Positions 31,283-39,626 of a stretch of DNA of 43,700 nucleotides are shown here, in pieces. The first letter of the stretch is position 1. The number at the start of each line of letters is the position of its first letter. Both the position numbers and the translations under genes were made by a program. The notes beneath the pieces were generated by a model. The model was not told where the DNA came from, made no database searches, and was given only the letters and a program-made list of their open reading frames with translations. This DNA is from a virus, in the IMG/VR virus record IMGVR_UViG_3300027896_000079, positions 1-43,700 of that record; one strand, 5' to 3'.

Positions 31283-34200
31283 TTAATTTGTTTTTGATGC
31301 ATCTTTTTTAATCTGATCAACCTTACCTATTTCTTCCATTAAATGATCATAAGAGAGATATGCAGGTGTTTTTATTTTTGAATTTTTATTAAATTCCTTT
31401 AAGGCGGCTAATAGTTCCGGATCCTTCAAATAAATAATTTTATCACTTGAAATTGAAGATTTAGAAGATGAAGGATAATTGCCGCCTGTAAATTGTGGTA
31501 CCCGCGCAAAATTTATAGCATTCAGAATCCATGGGAAGTTCATCTGAAGATTTTTAATTGTAGGTGCATCGACAACCAATTCGGGACCGGCCTCAGAAAT
31601 AAGGGTGGGTTTGGCCAGGATTCCTTTTTTTGAAGGATTGATATAATTTATTTCTGATGATCTTTCATCATCCTGATCAATAACCTCATATTTACCTTTT
31701 GCAGATTCCCGGATCTTGACCCTTTCAATAATATTCAAGACTTCCGGGAAGTTCTCCTGTAAATTTTTTGTCGTCCTCGCATCTATAATTAATATAGGAC
31801 CTTCCTCCGATATTAAAGTTGGTTTTTCATAGATTCCTGTCTTTGGCTTTCCGCTCCATTCTGCTGAATAGGTTTTTCCATCATCCTGACCAATCACATT
31901 ATATTTACCATCTGCAGATTGCGGAACCCTGGCCTTTTCAATAATCTCCAATACCTCCGGGAAATTCTCCTGCAGATTCTTGGTCGTTTTGGCATCTATA
32001 ATCAGTTCGGGACCCTCTTCCGATATCAGGGTTGGTTTATCATAGATCCCCGTCTTTGGCTTACCGCCCCAATCTGCAGAATAAGTCTTGCCATCATCCT
32101 GGCCAATCACATCATATTTACCTTTTGCTGCAGCGGGAACTGGGGTGGCAATCAAGACAGCCAATTGAATTGCATCCATTGCTGCGACAATTATTGGCAT
32201 GACAATATCTGCAGGAGGAGCAATATTTGAAGCCTGGATAATGGCTTGCAAAAGTGCAATGGTGGCATTAAAAATAGCTAATTCTTTTTGTCGGACCGCC
32301 TGGTCATGTGCGACTTTCCTTTTTTTAGCATCAGCCTCCTCATCCATTTTAGCAATAGCATCATCATATTGCTTCTGGGTGATTTTCTTGGAATCTAATT
32401 GTTTTTTTAAATTATCTTTCTTTTTATTATTAGCATCCTCATCTTTTTGTAATCCCTGGTTTTCAATCTCATTTTGAGCATTAAAAATGGAGGATAATGC
32501 CCCAATGGCCACCTGGGCCATTTCCAAAAGAGATTTAAGCTCCTTTGCGCGTTCTTTTCCCAGGGATTTATAAAAATCACCCCAAATCTTTTCCTGGGAA
32601 TCAGCAGCATCTTTTGCAGATTTTTTCTTAGCAATAGAAATTTCTTTATCAATTTTTAATTCGGCATCACGCTGTGCTTCGAGTAGTTTGCGTTTACCGG
32701 CCATATCAAGATCACCAAATTGATCGGCCCCTGATCGGGATGACATAGTTCCTGATTCGGCCTGATTCAATAATTCCTGATTTTTTAGCGCATATTTTAA
32801 TATTATTGCCTGCCTATCCTTTTCAGTAAGTTCAGTATTAGCAAGTTCAGCATCTTCCTGCTCTTTCAACCATGCCTGGCTGTCAATTAACCATTGAGTC
32901 GAACCTATTTTATCAGCCTTGATCTTTTCGGTCCATTTATCAGTTTCGGCTTTATTATCTAATGTTTTTTTGAGTTGTCTATATTTTTCCTCAATATCTT
33001 TTATTTGTTGCTCAGTAAGATTAGCATTGCTGAGCTCAATTTCCTTCATTTTATCGAGAAGAGTCTTACTATCTGCAAACCATTTTGCAGATCCATCGAT
33101 ATCAGCCTTGACGATTGCTTCCCATTTTTCTTTTTCAGTTTTTAAGGAATCCTCGATTTTCTTCTTATCATATTTCTGATTGATCTTATCCGCTTGTTGA
33201 TTTGCCAGGTCGATCAAAGAGGCACGCAGATCATTCTCCTGTTGCGAATTCCCTTTTATCTTATCAAGATCACGGACCAGATCAAGTTCAACCATCTTCA
33301 ATTCCTTCTCGCGCTCATCCTGGATCAATTGAATAAGACTTTCTTCTAGTTTTTTCCTTATATCAAGAAGGAATTTCGAATAAGTTTCCGCTTTATGAAC
33401 TAATTCCTTCTGGCTTTTATCATCTATACCCGCGATTTCATTTGTAACTGTTGCTTTTTGTTTTAGCATCCGGCGGGTTGACATATTATATTCATTTTCA
33501 ATATCAGATATGTTCTTTTCGGCACCCATTAATCCACTTATAACTTTTGGTATACCAGTGGCCTCATCTATTTTTCCACCAATTTTGTAAAATTCACTTA
33601 CCTTTTTTGCCAATTCTTTATGAAATCCGGTCGTTTGCTCTGCTGCGGTTGTTAATTTCTTATATCCTGCAACTTCTACCTCTAATTGACTTTCACGGGT
33701 TTCGTTTCTTTTAGTTCTTGCATCTTTGAGATTTAATTCTGCCTGGTTTAATTTTTCGAGGTTCTGATTATAGAATTTATAATATTCACGCTCATCAGCA
33801 TTCATATTAGCGATTTCTAATGCTTCCTTTGCTTTTAATTGGATATGAACAGTAGCCTGATTGAATGCTGTATTTGCGGTGAGTTCCTGTTGTTTGGCCA
33901 CCTTAATATCATTATCCATTACTTCATGCATCAAATCAAGATATTTTTGGATTGCTGTCAGTTTATCTTCTTTTGATGTGGCAGTATAAATATCCTGGTA
34001 TAATGATGTTGCTTCGGCCCTTAATTTTGAATTTTTTAGAGAATTAGTAAGGATCATTAAATTAAGTTTTTCCTCCTGTTCAACAAGATCCTTTGCTAAA
34101 CGACTCGCAGTTTGAAAATTGGTAAAGATATTTGACCAATCCCCGGTATTTATACTTATAAACAATGAATCAAATCCCGCTTTCAATCCCTCAATTGTTC

Positions 34201-34561
34201 CCCTTAAGGTTGTTGCACTTCCCCATGTACTATTTATAATATTTTTAATTCCTTCAAAAGCGCCATATGCCACCGCTGTTCCTGTTATCATTCCAGTTCC
34301 AAAACCTGTAATTTCTTTCACAATATTTTGAAACGAATTCCCACTTTCATTTGCCTTTCCTGTGACCTCTCCAATCTTTCCTTTTAAATCATCCAATTTC
34401 TTTTTTGCGGCTGCATAATCGGCATTATTAAGAGGATCCGGAATTTTACCCAATTCAGCACCTAATGCCCGGGCGGCCGCCCTCATTTCATTAAGAGTGG
34501 CATTGGCCTTCTGTCCATTGAGAATTACCTCAACCCTTGCTTCTTCGGTTTTATTTGCCAT
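31283..34561 (-). CDS. tape measure protein
   Basis: A 1092-residue tail length determinant that runs inside the tail tube. Most of residues ~250-760 is charged coiled coil (Lys/Glu/Asp/Leu-rich). A glycine- and hydrophobic-rich stretch near residues 75-105 (GFGTGMITGTAVAYGAFEG) fits the membrane-active segment usual in these proteins, and a second hydrophobic stretch (ADIVMPIIVAAMDAIQLAVL) lies near 800. The C-terminal ~230 residues hold three tandem ~70-residue repeats, listed separately. Long tape measure with no contractile-tail genes: siphovirus-like. Confidence 0.9.
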   Translation of the reverse strand: MANKTEEARVEVILNGQKANATLNEMRAAARALGAELGKIPDPLNNADYAAAKKKLDDLKGKIGEVTGKANESGNSFQNIVKEITGFGTGMITGTAVAYGAFEGIKNIINSTWGSATTLRGTIEGLKAGFDSLFISINTGDWSNIFTNFQTASRLAKDLVEQEEKLNLMILTNSLKNSKLRAEATSLYQDIYTATSKEDKLTAIQKYLDLMHEVMDNDIKVAKQQELTANTAFNQATVHIQLKAKEALEIANMNADEREYYKFYNQNLEKLNQAELNLKDARTKRNETRESQLEVEVAGYKKLTTAAEQTTGFHKELAKKVSEFYKIGGKIDEATGIPKVISGLMGAEKNISDIENEYNMSTRRMLKQKATVTNEIAGIDDKSQKELVHKAETYSKFLLDIRKKLEESLIQLIQDEREKELKMVELDLVRDLDKIKGNSQQENDLRASLIDLANQQADKINQKYDKKKIEDSLKTEKEKWEAIVKADIDGSAKWFADSKTLLDKMKEIELSNANLTEQQIKDIEEKYRQLKKTLDNKAETDKWTEKIKADKIGSTQWLIDSQAWLKEQEDAELANTELTEKDRQAIILKYALKNQELLNQAESGTMSSRSGADQFGDLDMAGKRKLLEAQRDAELKIDKEISIAKKKSAKDAADSQEKIWGDFYKSLGKERAKELKSLLEMAQVAIGALSSIFNAQNEIENQGLQKDEDANNKKKDNLKKQLDSKKITQKQYDDAIAKMDEEADAKKRKVAHDQAVRQKELAIFNATIALLQAIIQASNIAPPADIVMPIIVAAMDAIQLAVLIATPVPAAAKGKYDVIGQDDGKTYSADWGGKPKTGIYDKPTLISEEGPELIIDAKTTKNLQENFPEVLEIIEKARVPQSADGKYNVIGQDDGKTYSAEWSGKPKTGIYEKPTLISEEGPILIIDARTTKNLQENFPEVLNIIERVKIRESAKGKYEVIDQDDERSSEINYINPSKKGILAKPTLISEAGPELVVDAPTIKNLQMNFPWILNAINFARVPQFTGGNYPSSSKSSISSDKIIYLKDPELLAALKEFNKNSKIKTPAYLSYDHLMEEIGKVDQIKKDASKTN
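31490..32140 (-). repeat. three tandem repeats near the end of the tape measure gene
   Basis: Units of about 70-75 residues each with GKY-VIGQDDGKTYSA (third unit degenerate), KPKTGIY-KPTLISEEGP-LIIDA and TKNLQENFPEVL. The first two copies are closest. The DNA is visibly repeated about every 210-230 bases, so unequal recombination could change copy number. Confidence 0.8.
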
Positions 34562-34563
34562 AA

Positions 34564-35001
34564 TTATGATATTGATTTTGATTCGATTCCTTCTTTAATA
34601 ATTGGCCCGGAACCATTAGCATAACTTTTTCCCATGATCTCACTTAATCGCATTACTTCATGTGCCAATGTTTTTGAATACCATTTCTTTGGTTTTCTTT
34701 GATCCCCAAGCATTTTTCCAACTATTCTTCTATTGGTGGCATTAAGTTTCACATCATCGATCTTGGTACCTCTTCCGACTCCCATATCAACAAATCTTCC
34801 ATAATAGAGAAAAGTAAAATTGATTTTAGCGATATCACCATTAGCTTGTTCAATCACGGTTTTCACAAATGATTGCCATAAATGATTAGTCCGTACCATC
34901 TTAAGTTTAACCAATCGCTGTCGCCAAATCTTAATGGTGATATCCGCCCAAGCTTTTGCAACCTCCGGGTTATTGATCTTGTCTTTAATATTATCGGCCA
35001 T
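34564..35001 (-). CDS. tail completion/HK97 gp10-like protein
   Basis: A 145-residue protein with FLYYGRFVDMGVGRG (about 64-79), the signature region of HK97 gp10-like tail-terminator/completion proteins, plus a basic surface. It lies directly upstream of the tape measure and overlaps the small upstream gene by one base (TGATG). It probably joins head and tail or ends the tail tube. Confidence 0.65.
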   Translation of the reverse strand: MADNIKDKINNPEVAKAWADITIKIWRQRLVKLKMVRTNHLWQSFVKTVIEQANGDIAKINFTFLYYGRFVDMGVGRGTKIDDVKLNATNRRIVGKMLGDQRKPKKWYSKTLAHEVMRLSEIMGKSYANGSGPIIKEGIESKSIS

Positions 35002-35183
35002 CAGGTCAGTTCTATTTTTGTAATAATGATCTTTTCCACCGTATCAAAATCTGTATTCTCCTTGATTTTCTTCAGGGCATTTTGCCTGGCGCCGCGACGG
35101 GTCATAGCATCAACCTCTATTTCACGCGGATAGAATGTTTTTGGGGCAACCTTAACCTGGTAATAAACCCTCCATGTTTTCAT
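35001..35183 (-). CDS. small unknown protein at the start of the tail operon
   Basis: A 60-residue basic protein (MKTWRVYYQVKVAPKTFYPR ...), beta then helix. It is the first gene after a phage-type promoter, with the ATG four bases beyond the -7 box, so leaderless translation is predicted. Function unknown. Confidence 0.65.
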   Translation of the reverse strand: MKTWRVYYQVKVAPKTFYPREIEVDAMTRRGARQNALKKIKENTDFDTVEKIIITKIELT

Positions 35184-35187
35184 AATG

Positions 35188-35222
35188 CAAAGAAAAACCG
35201 GAGGAAGGGTTAAATAAAGGAC
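35188..35222 (-). promoter_or_regulatory. phage-type promoter for the tail operon
   Basis: Read leftward: GTCCTTTA at 35222-35215, 19 bases, TTTCTTTG at 35195-35188, CATT, then ATG at 35183. The -7 box departs from TAnnTTTG only at the second base. Confidence 0.72.
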
Positions 35223-35303
35223 ATAAACAATAGCAATATTTTACTATTGACATAATATAGGATTATTTATTAACTTGCTGGCTTAAACCAACAAATCAAC
35301 ATC

Positions 35304-35831
35304 ATGAAAAAGAATATTATCTTTTGTCTTATTCTACTTTCTTCATGTAGTTATAGCTTTCTGCCGTTTAAGGAACCAATCAAGAATAATTATTCAATGA
35401 TATGTAAAGGTTCATTTGATGAAACATGGAACTCCGTTCTGAATTATCTCGGAGCAAAAAGCTATAAAACTATTAAACTCGATAAGAAAAATGGAATCAT
35501 CGAGACAAAGGAAATTAGTTTTATAAGAAATTTTACTTTTGAAGACGATAGAGGGATACCAAAGGATTCAACCGCCTATATGGTTGTTGCCCTGGCCTAT
35601 TATGGACCATCTTATTATTATGCGGAAAACCCTATGTATCTTAAAATTCGAATACAGGTATTATTGGAAAAATTAGGTGAAGGAACAAAAATATCAGTGA
35701 AATTATTGCCCTTTGCAGTAAGGGTCGCTGGTTTGAGGGAGAATGAAAAAAATAAATATTATAAAGATTGGGATAAAGTTGTTAGATCTTCGGGTGTTTT
35801 AGAAAACGAACTCTTCTCTCAATTAAGATAA
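35304..35831 (+). CDS. predicted lipoprotein
   Basis: A 175-residue protein with a lipoprotein signal (MKKNIIFCLILLSSC, lipobox LSSC with Cys15), so it would be anchored in the host envelope. The mature part contains a SFDETWNSVLNYLG segment near 38-50 and a V/I-rich domain. It is divergent from the tail operon and could be a superinfection-exclusion factor, a common role for phage lipoproteins. No family name is recognised. Upstream TTG (35247) with a weak TAACTTGC near 35271 may be its promoter. Confidence 0.75.
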   Translation: MKKNIIFCLILLSSCSYSFLPFKEPIKNNYSMICKGSFDETWNSVLNYLGAKSYKTIKLDKKNGIIETKEISFIRNFTFEDDRGIPKDSTAYMVVALAYYGPSYYYAENPMYLKIRIQVLLEKLGEGTKISVKLLPFAVRVAGLRENEKNKYYKDWDKVVRSSGVLENELFSQLR

Positions 35832-35847
35832 ACCTAATAAATAGTTA

Positions 35848-35877
35848 TTGACTTTCTCCTTAGAAGATGTATATTTG
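35848..35877 (+). promoter_or_regulatory. host-type promoter of the accessory cassette
   Basis: TTG at 35848-35850, 19 bases, TATATTTG at 35870-35877, an exact consensus match. It drives the RNA with the cloverleaf leader and the 103-residue gene. Confidence 0.82.
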
Positions 35878-35917
35878 CAATGTGTAAATGTAGTTCCATT
35901 GAATTTTCATCTTCTAA
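35860..35917. repeat. 10-bp inverted repeat over the accessory promoter
   Basis: TTAGAAGATG at 35860-35869 is the inverse of CATCTTCTAA at 35908-35917. One arm lies in the promoter spacer and the other in the leader, as for an operator pair or a DNA loop. Confidence 0.5.
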
Positions 35918-35923
35918 ATAGGG

Positions 35924-35992
35924 AAATGCGTGAGGCTCCGGATACCGTAAGGTCCGGACGGTTACTACAACCGACACAAGCCTCACGCATTT
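35924..35992 (+). ncRNA. cloverleaf-like (three-way junction) leader RNA
   Basis: A perfect 14-bp closing stem (35924-35937 with 35979-35992) encloses two hairpins. The first, 35938-35957, is CCGG, bulge AU, ACC, GUAA tetraloop, GGU, CCGG. The second, 35959-35973, is CGGUU, 5-base loop, AACCG. A 5-base ACACA linker joins the second hairpin to the closing stem. It sits between a consensus promoter and the 103-residue gene, 21 bases before its ATG and just before an AGGAG. A riboregulator or protein-binding leader is inferred. Confidence 0.65.
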
Positions 35993-36013
35993 TCTCATTA
36001 GGAGAACTTCAAA

Positions 36014-36325
36014 ATGTTAAAAATTGAACATGCCTTTGAAATAAAGGCAGAGATCACACTTAAGGAAAACGATATTGTTATCCTTAACAAAATCCCCTTC
36101 AGTAAAGATTTCCTTCAACAACTTTCATTCATCTTCGAGGCGCTTGCTTTATCCGATACCAGGGAAAACCTCATTGCCGGCCTTGCAGGTCATATGTGGC
36201 TATTAACCCGGCTCGAGGAAGAAGCACCATTTAAAGATCACCAGGAGCAATTCTTCACAACCGTCTCCACCCTATTCGATGCCATGAAGCAATATCAGAA
36301 GATTGTGCAATTTGAAAAGATTTAA
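36014..36325 (+). CDS. unknown accessory protein
   Basis: A 103-residue protein beginning MLKIEHAFEIKAEITLKEND, with helical later parts and no membrane segment. It has an AGGAG site about 10 bases upstream, unusually clear for this genome. The leader RNA precedes it. A strong terminator follows at 36355. Function unknown. Confidence 0.7.
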   Translation: MLKIEHAFEIKAEITLKENDIVILNKIPFSKDFLQQLSFIFEALALSDTRENLIAGLAGHMWLLTRLEEEAPFKDHQEQFFTTVSTLFDAMKQYQKIVQFEKI

Positions 36326-36354
36326 TTCTTAATTCAACTTCCCGTCGCGCGCTG

Positions 36355-36380
36355 GCCCCGGGGAAACCCGGGGCTTTTTT
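36355..36380 (+). terminator. strong rho-independent terminator
   Basis: GCCCCGGG, GAAA tetraloop, CCCGGGGC, then six T: a perfect 8-bp GC stem after the 103-residue gene. Confidence 0.92.
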
Positions 36381-36420
36381 GAAAGAGTTATAAATATTTT
36401 AAAAATAATTACCAAAAAAC

Positions 36421-36451
36421 TTGACAAATATAAATATAAGTCGTATATTTA
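36421..36451 (+). promoter_or_regulatory. promoter of the second accessory gene pair
   Basis: TTG at 36421-36423, 20 bases, TATATTTA at 36444-36451, one base from the consensus, shortly before the ATG at 36477. Confidence 0.7.
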
Positions 36452-36476
36452 CCAAATAATTCAAAAAACAAAAACC

Positions 36477-36689
36477 ATGGAAACGATCGAAATTAACAAA
36501 GCCACAAGAATACTGGCTACAGAATTACCAGAAAAAGTTCAGGGACGCATAATGGAAATATGTGTTCGTGAAGGCAGAAATTTTGATTATATAAATTTCA
36601 AGCCTATTAATGATAATATGATGATGATGATGGACGGGAATGCTTATACTGGTTGGAATTATTTCATCGAAGAAGAGGAGATTGACTAA
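36477..36689 (+). CDS. unknown accessory protein, acidic end
   Basis: A 70-residue protein (METIEINKATRILATELPEK ...) with a Met-rich NDNMMMMMDGN stretch and an acidic C-terminus (FIEEEEID). It is the first gene of a two-gene unit between a terminator and a second terminator. Its stop overlaps the next ATG (TAATG). Function unknown. Confidence 0.65.
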   Translation: METIEINKATRILATELPEKVQGRIMEICVREGRNFDYINFKPINDNMMMMMDGNAYTGWNYFIEEEEID

Positions 36690-36859
36690 TGAACCGTAAA
36701 ACAGTAATCATCCTCGAAGTTCCAGAATCCGATCCTGAGTGCTGGGGAAACCTGAAAAAACTATGTTTTGCCAAAGGGTTTCCATACCATACATTAAAGA
36801 AAATGAAAATGCCAATTGATCATGGTGATTATAAAATATACCGCGTTCCCTTTAATTAA
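36689..36859 (+). CDS. small unknown protein
   Basis: A 56-residue ORF starting within TAATG after the 70-residue gene, which supports coupled expression. It reads MNRKTVIILEVPESDPECWG and later FPYHTLKKMKMPIDHG. A terminator begins about 29 bases after the stop. Function unknown. Confidence 0.6.
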   Translation: MNRKTVIILEVPESDPECWGNLKKLCFAKGFPYHTLKKMKMPIDHGDYKIYRVPFN

Positions 36860-36887
36860 ATTTAATATGATTATTTTCTGATTAGGT

Positions 36888-36912
36888 CCCGGGGATTCCC
36901 GGGGCTTTTTTT
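36888..36912 (+). terminator. rho-independent terminator
   Basis: CCCGGG, loop GATT, CCCGGG, then GC and seven T. Similar in build to the terminator at 36355. Confidence 0.85.
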
Positions 36913-37037
36913 GACAAAATCTGTCCAAAACAGGTGGTATAAACCATTCAACCTCCCGGAGATCGTGCGTTATAAACGATCTAATGAAGCCAAAAAATCC
37001 GGTTTATCGCCGGATTTCTGGAAATGCTTAATTTTGA

Positions 37038-37346
37038 ATGTCACCTCAAAAAATAAGCAATATGGAAGATTATCAAATTATCAAGGATGCTGTTGTCCAG
37101 TTTCTTCTTGACAATTTTGCGATTTGCAGAGCTGAATGTACAGCTTTATATATAGGTTTTTCCGCACTCTCAGGTTTATTACCCGCCGAAGGCCGTAAAC
37201 TGATGGCGGATCAGATGCGCGAAATGTTTCAGAAATCTTTGCTTGCAACTCGTGAAGAGCTTTCATTGCTTGATTATCGATTGAGTGAAAGAATGAAAAA
37301 CGATCTGAAAGATATTCAAGGTTTATTCGAAACAGATCAGCCATAA
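37038..37346 (+). CDS. unknown helical protein
   Basis: A 102-residue protein from the ATG at 37038 (an ATG at 37062, MEDYQIIKDAVVQF, may be the true start). It is mostly helical, with ECTALYIGFSALSGLLP near 33-51 and a charged C-terminus. It converges with the leftward gene ending at 37375. Function unknown. Confidence 0.6.
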   Translation: MSPQKISNMEDYQIIKDAVVQFLLDNFAICRAECTALYIGFSALSGLLPAEGRKLMADQMREMFQKSLLATREELSLLDYRLSERMKNDLKDIQGLFETDQP

Positions 37347-37374
37347 TTGTCAATTGTCAATTATCCATTATCAA

Positions 37375-37887
37375 TTATTTATGTCCGCTCATTCCCGCCT
37401 TTGGTTGCTCAAGCCAGGCGTCGGGATCAATTTTCAGGTCATTGATCGAGCAGATAGTATCAAAAGAAAACAACCATCCCCAATCATTATCAAATACCGG
37501 TCCCATCATCTCATATTTGACTGATGAGAGATCTATCTCAGCAATATCTCCATTACATTCCGAATCCTTTTTTATTCTCGCAAGGATCTGCTGAGCGATC
37601 TTCCAGGTTGATGCCATGGCCACGACTTCACCATCGAAATCATCAACCTGCGCCACATGATCAATAATAATAAAGCCTGATTTGGGCCTGTTCAGGATAT
37701 TATCCTCATTCCCCGCATCGATACCACCGGTAACCGATACCAATACCAGAGCAGGATATTGAAGATCCGATCGGATGCTTGTCTCCAGCTCATTGATATC
37801 CATGATGTAAAATCCTTTGATATTCTTATGTTTCCCGGCAATCGCATGGAAATATTCAATATGATCCTCAACGTCAAATTCTTTCAT
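37375..37887 (-). CDS. unknown phage protein, possibly tail-neck
   Basis: A 170-residue protein with an alternating alpha/beta pattern (LQYPALVLVSVTGGIDAG near 43-60, WGWLFSFDTICSIN near 137-150). It is the last gene of the lysis/portal operon, followed by a ~30-base gap to a convergent gene. No named family. A neck or tail-completion role is only a positional guess. Start overlaps the next upstream gene as ATGA. Confidence 0.65.
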   Translation of the reverse strand: MKEFDVEDHIEYFHAIAGKHKNIKGFYIMDINELETSIRSDLQYPALVLVSVTGGIDAGNEDNILNRPKSGFIIIDHVAQVDDFDGEVVAMASTWKIAQQILARIKKDSECNGDIAEIDLSSVKYEMMGPVFDNDWGWLFSFDTICSINDLKIDPDAWLEQPKAGMSGHK

Positions 37888-38705
37888 TTCTTTGCGTTTT
37901 TTTCTGTTTCTTCAATGAACCTGAAGTATTCAATAGATTTCTGCTCGAGTCCCATGAGGACATTATAAAGATTGCTATTCATTACCTTATCAAGACTTTC
38001 ATCATCGGTCTTCCCGTCGGCCAGGGAGATCACCAATCCGGCCCATCCCTGGGAGTCGTCCCCATAATCTTCTTTCTTCTGCCGGTAAATGTTCGGGAAC
38101 TTCTTTGGCAGACTTCCCAGTACTCCGGAAAAGAACAAAAAAACAGCATATTTGAGAGCATGATCCTTCCTGGCAATCTTATCAGTTCGTCTCGTTAATT
38201 TCCGATCGATAAATTTCACCCGGGGATCTATAGATTCAGTAAAATATTTGCGCAGGATCCATAGAATTTTTTTATGACGGTAAAGAATGGCGGTCATTTC
38301 GTCCAGGTATTTATCATCTTTGGATGCTATATAAGCATCATAGCGAACATTGGCCTTTACAAATTCCCCGAATGTACAATATCCCATCAGGTCATCCGGG
38401 CCATAAAGCCACCGGCCAATGATCCGGTTACCGGTCCGGATCCTTTTTATGACGTTTTTTGTCAGATCCACATCATTTAATAGGAAATTCAGGGTTTCGG
38501 TGAGAAAATAGACATCCTCATTATTGATCATCCGAAGGATCTTCTTTTTTATATGGAGGAAGTATATGAGAACCTTCGATTTAAAATCGACAATGGATAA
38601 TCCCTTCGAAAACAATCCTGCAATATAAATGAGCTGATTATAGGTCAATTCATTCCATTTTGAAGGGAATTCTCGCTTTGTCTGTCCTATTTCAACAGTA
38701 TTCAT
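37884..38705 (-). CDS. unknown phage protein
   Basis: A 273-residue protein, basic, with no membrane segment or recognised catalytic motif. Its middle has YGPDDLMGYCTFGEFVKANVRYD and a long helical, Lys-rich region. It overlaps the 170-residue gene and starts just after the spanin-like gene end. Position in an operon of lysis and structural genes does not fix its role. Confidence 0.65.
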   Translation of the reverse strand: MNTVEIGQTKREFPSKWNELTYNQLIYIAGLFSKGLSIVDFKSKVLIYFLHIKKKILRMINNEDVYFLTETLNFLLNDVDLTKNVIKRIRTGNRIIGRWLYGPDDLMGYCTFGEFVKANVRYDAYIASKDDKYLDEMTAILYRHKKILWILRKYFTESIDPRVKFIDRKLTRRTDKIARKDHALKYAVFLFFSGVLGSLPKKFPNIYRQKKEDYGDDSQGWAGLVISLADGKTDDESLDKVMNSNLYNVLMGLEQKSIEYFRFIEETEKNAKK

Positions 38706-38706
38706 A

Positions 38707-39384
38707 TTATTTCAGTAGATAATGATCGATGATTATGCCACCACTGGCCCCAATAATTAGTTGTACGTACCATTTCTCATACCATTTTGTTTGTGGAGAG
38801 ATGATCGTAAACTGAACAACTTTCCCGGTAGTAGTATGTGGGTTCTCCTGGATGATGGAACCGGCGAGATGTCTGCTGCTATACCAATGATCACGCTTCC
38901 AGTAATAGTCAATCGTTGTATTATTACGTATGGAATAGTCAATTCCGGCATAGGTATTGAAGATAAATCCATGTAGATCCAACCATTTGTCATTCCATTT
39001 AAAGGCCTGGGCCGTCTTGGTAGTATCTCCTTTCCTAAAAACAGTATCGTGGATGGGAAGTTTTAAGGTATCTTGAGTAATGGAACCGACCTCAGTATGA
39101 CTTGCCAGGTTCTTCCAATAAGAAATATCTGATTTGAGGTTGGTGATAATACTATCATTCATTGAATTCAGTTGTGCCTGGCTGAATTGATCAGCCCTGA
39201 AAGTGGCGATCTCCCGGGAAAGTTTATCCCGGGTTTTTGTCAGGATGGTTGTGGCCAACTGAACATTGATAAATGCCTGCTGGTTCTGTTTGAGATTTGA
39301 TCTGGCCTGGATTAATAATGCCAGGATTATACCGGCAACGATCACCAGTGTAATGATGATAAAAATGTATTTCCAGGGTTTCAT
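38707..39384 (-). CDS. spanin-like lysis protein
   Basis: A 225-residue protein from the ATG at 39384 (an upstream TTG at 39390 was not used). One N-terminal membrane helix (YIFIIITLVIVAGIILALLIQ, residues 5-25) leads into a coiled coil (~30-100), and a second hydrophobic stretch (WYVQLIIGASGGIIIDHYLL) ends the protein. An inner-membrane tether with periplasmic coiled coil fits an i-spanin that disrupts the outer membrane in lysis. It lies in the lysis cassette. Bacteroidota phages often have such proteins. Confidence 0.65.
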   Translation of the reverse strand: MKPWKYIFIIITLVIVAGIILALLIQARSNLKQNQQAFINVQLATTILTKTRDKLSREIATFRADQFSQAQLNSMNDSIITNLKSDISYWKNLASHTEVGSITQDTLKLPIHDTVFRKGDTTKTAQAFKWNDKWLDLHGFIFNTYAGIDYSIRNNTTIDYYWKRDHWYSSRHLAGSIIQENPHTTTGKVVQFTIISPQTKWYEKWYVQLIIGASGGIIIDHYLLK

Positions 39385-39402
39385 GATCAATAAGGGTAAG
39401 TT

Positions 39403-39594
39403 TTATTTCTTCTTCCTTTTGATAATGATAGGTGCATTGGCCATCTCTCGGATTGCCAAGATGCCATCGATACAGGCCTGTTTGGACTCATAGCCCTCCA
39501 TGCCTATGATTTCTCCATTTGCAGCTTTCGGATGAAACCGCCACCGGCCGTTCTTATCCTGGAATGCTTCCCATTTTGCTGTTCTCTTTGCCAT
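39403..39594 (-). CDS. YegP/DUF1508-domain protein
   Basis: A 63-residue protein with the DUF1508 pattern: KWEAFQDKNGRWRFHPKAANGE then IGMEGYESKQACIDGILAI. This small beta-beta-alpha unit is found in bacterial YegP and phage genes, and its role is not well understood. It sits in the lysis cassette, ahead of the spanin-like gene. Confidence 0.8.
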   Translation of the reverse strand: MAKRTAKWEAFQDKNGRWRFHPKAANGEIIGMEGYESKQACIDGILAIREMANAPIIIKRKKK

Positions 39595-39626
39595 TTGAAT
39601 AATTTTGAAATAAAATTCATAAAAAA

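Noticed and set aside
36911-37111. A 66-codon ORF on the plus strand
   Set aside because: It overlaps the better 102-residue gene, begins at a TTG inside the terminator T-run and has no recognisable features.
37342-37378. CAATTGTCAATTATC direct repeats as a terminator
   Set aside because: The repeats are simple and AT-rich with no strong stem and T-run.
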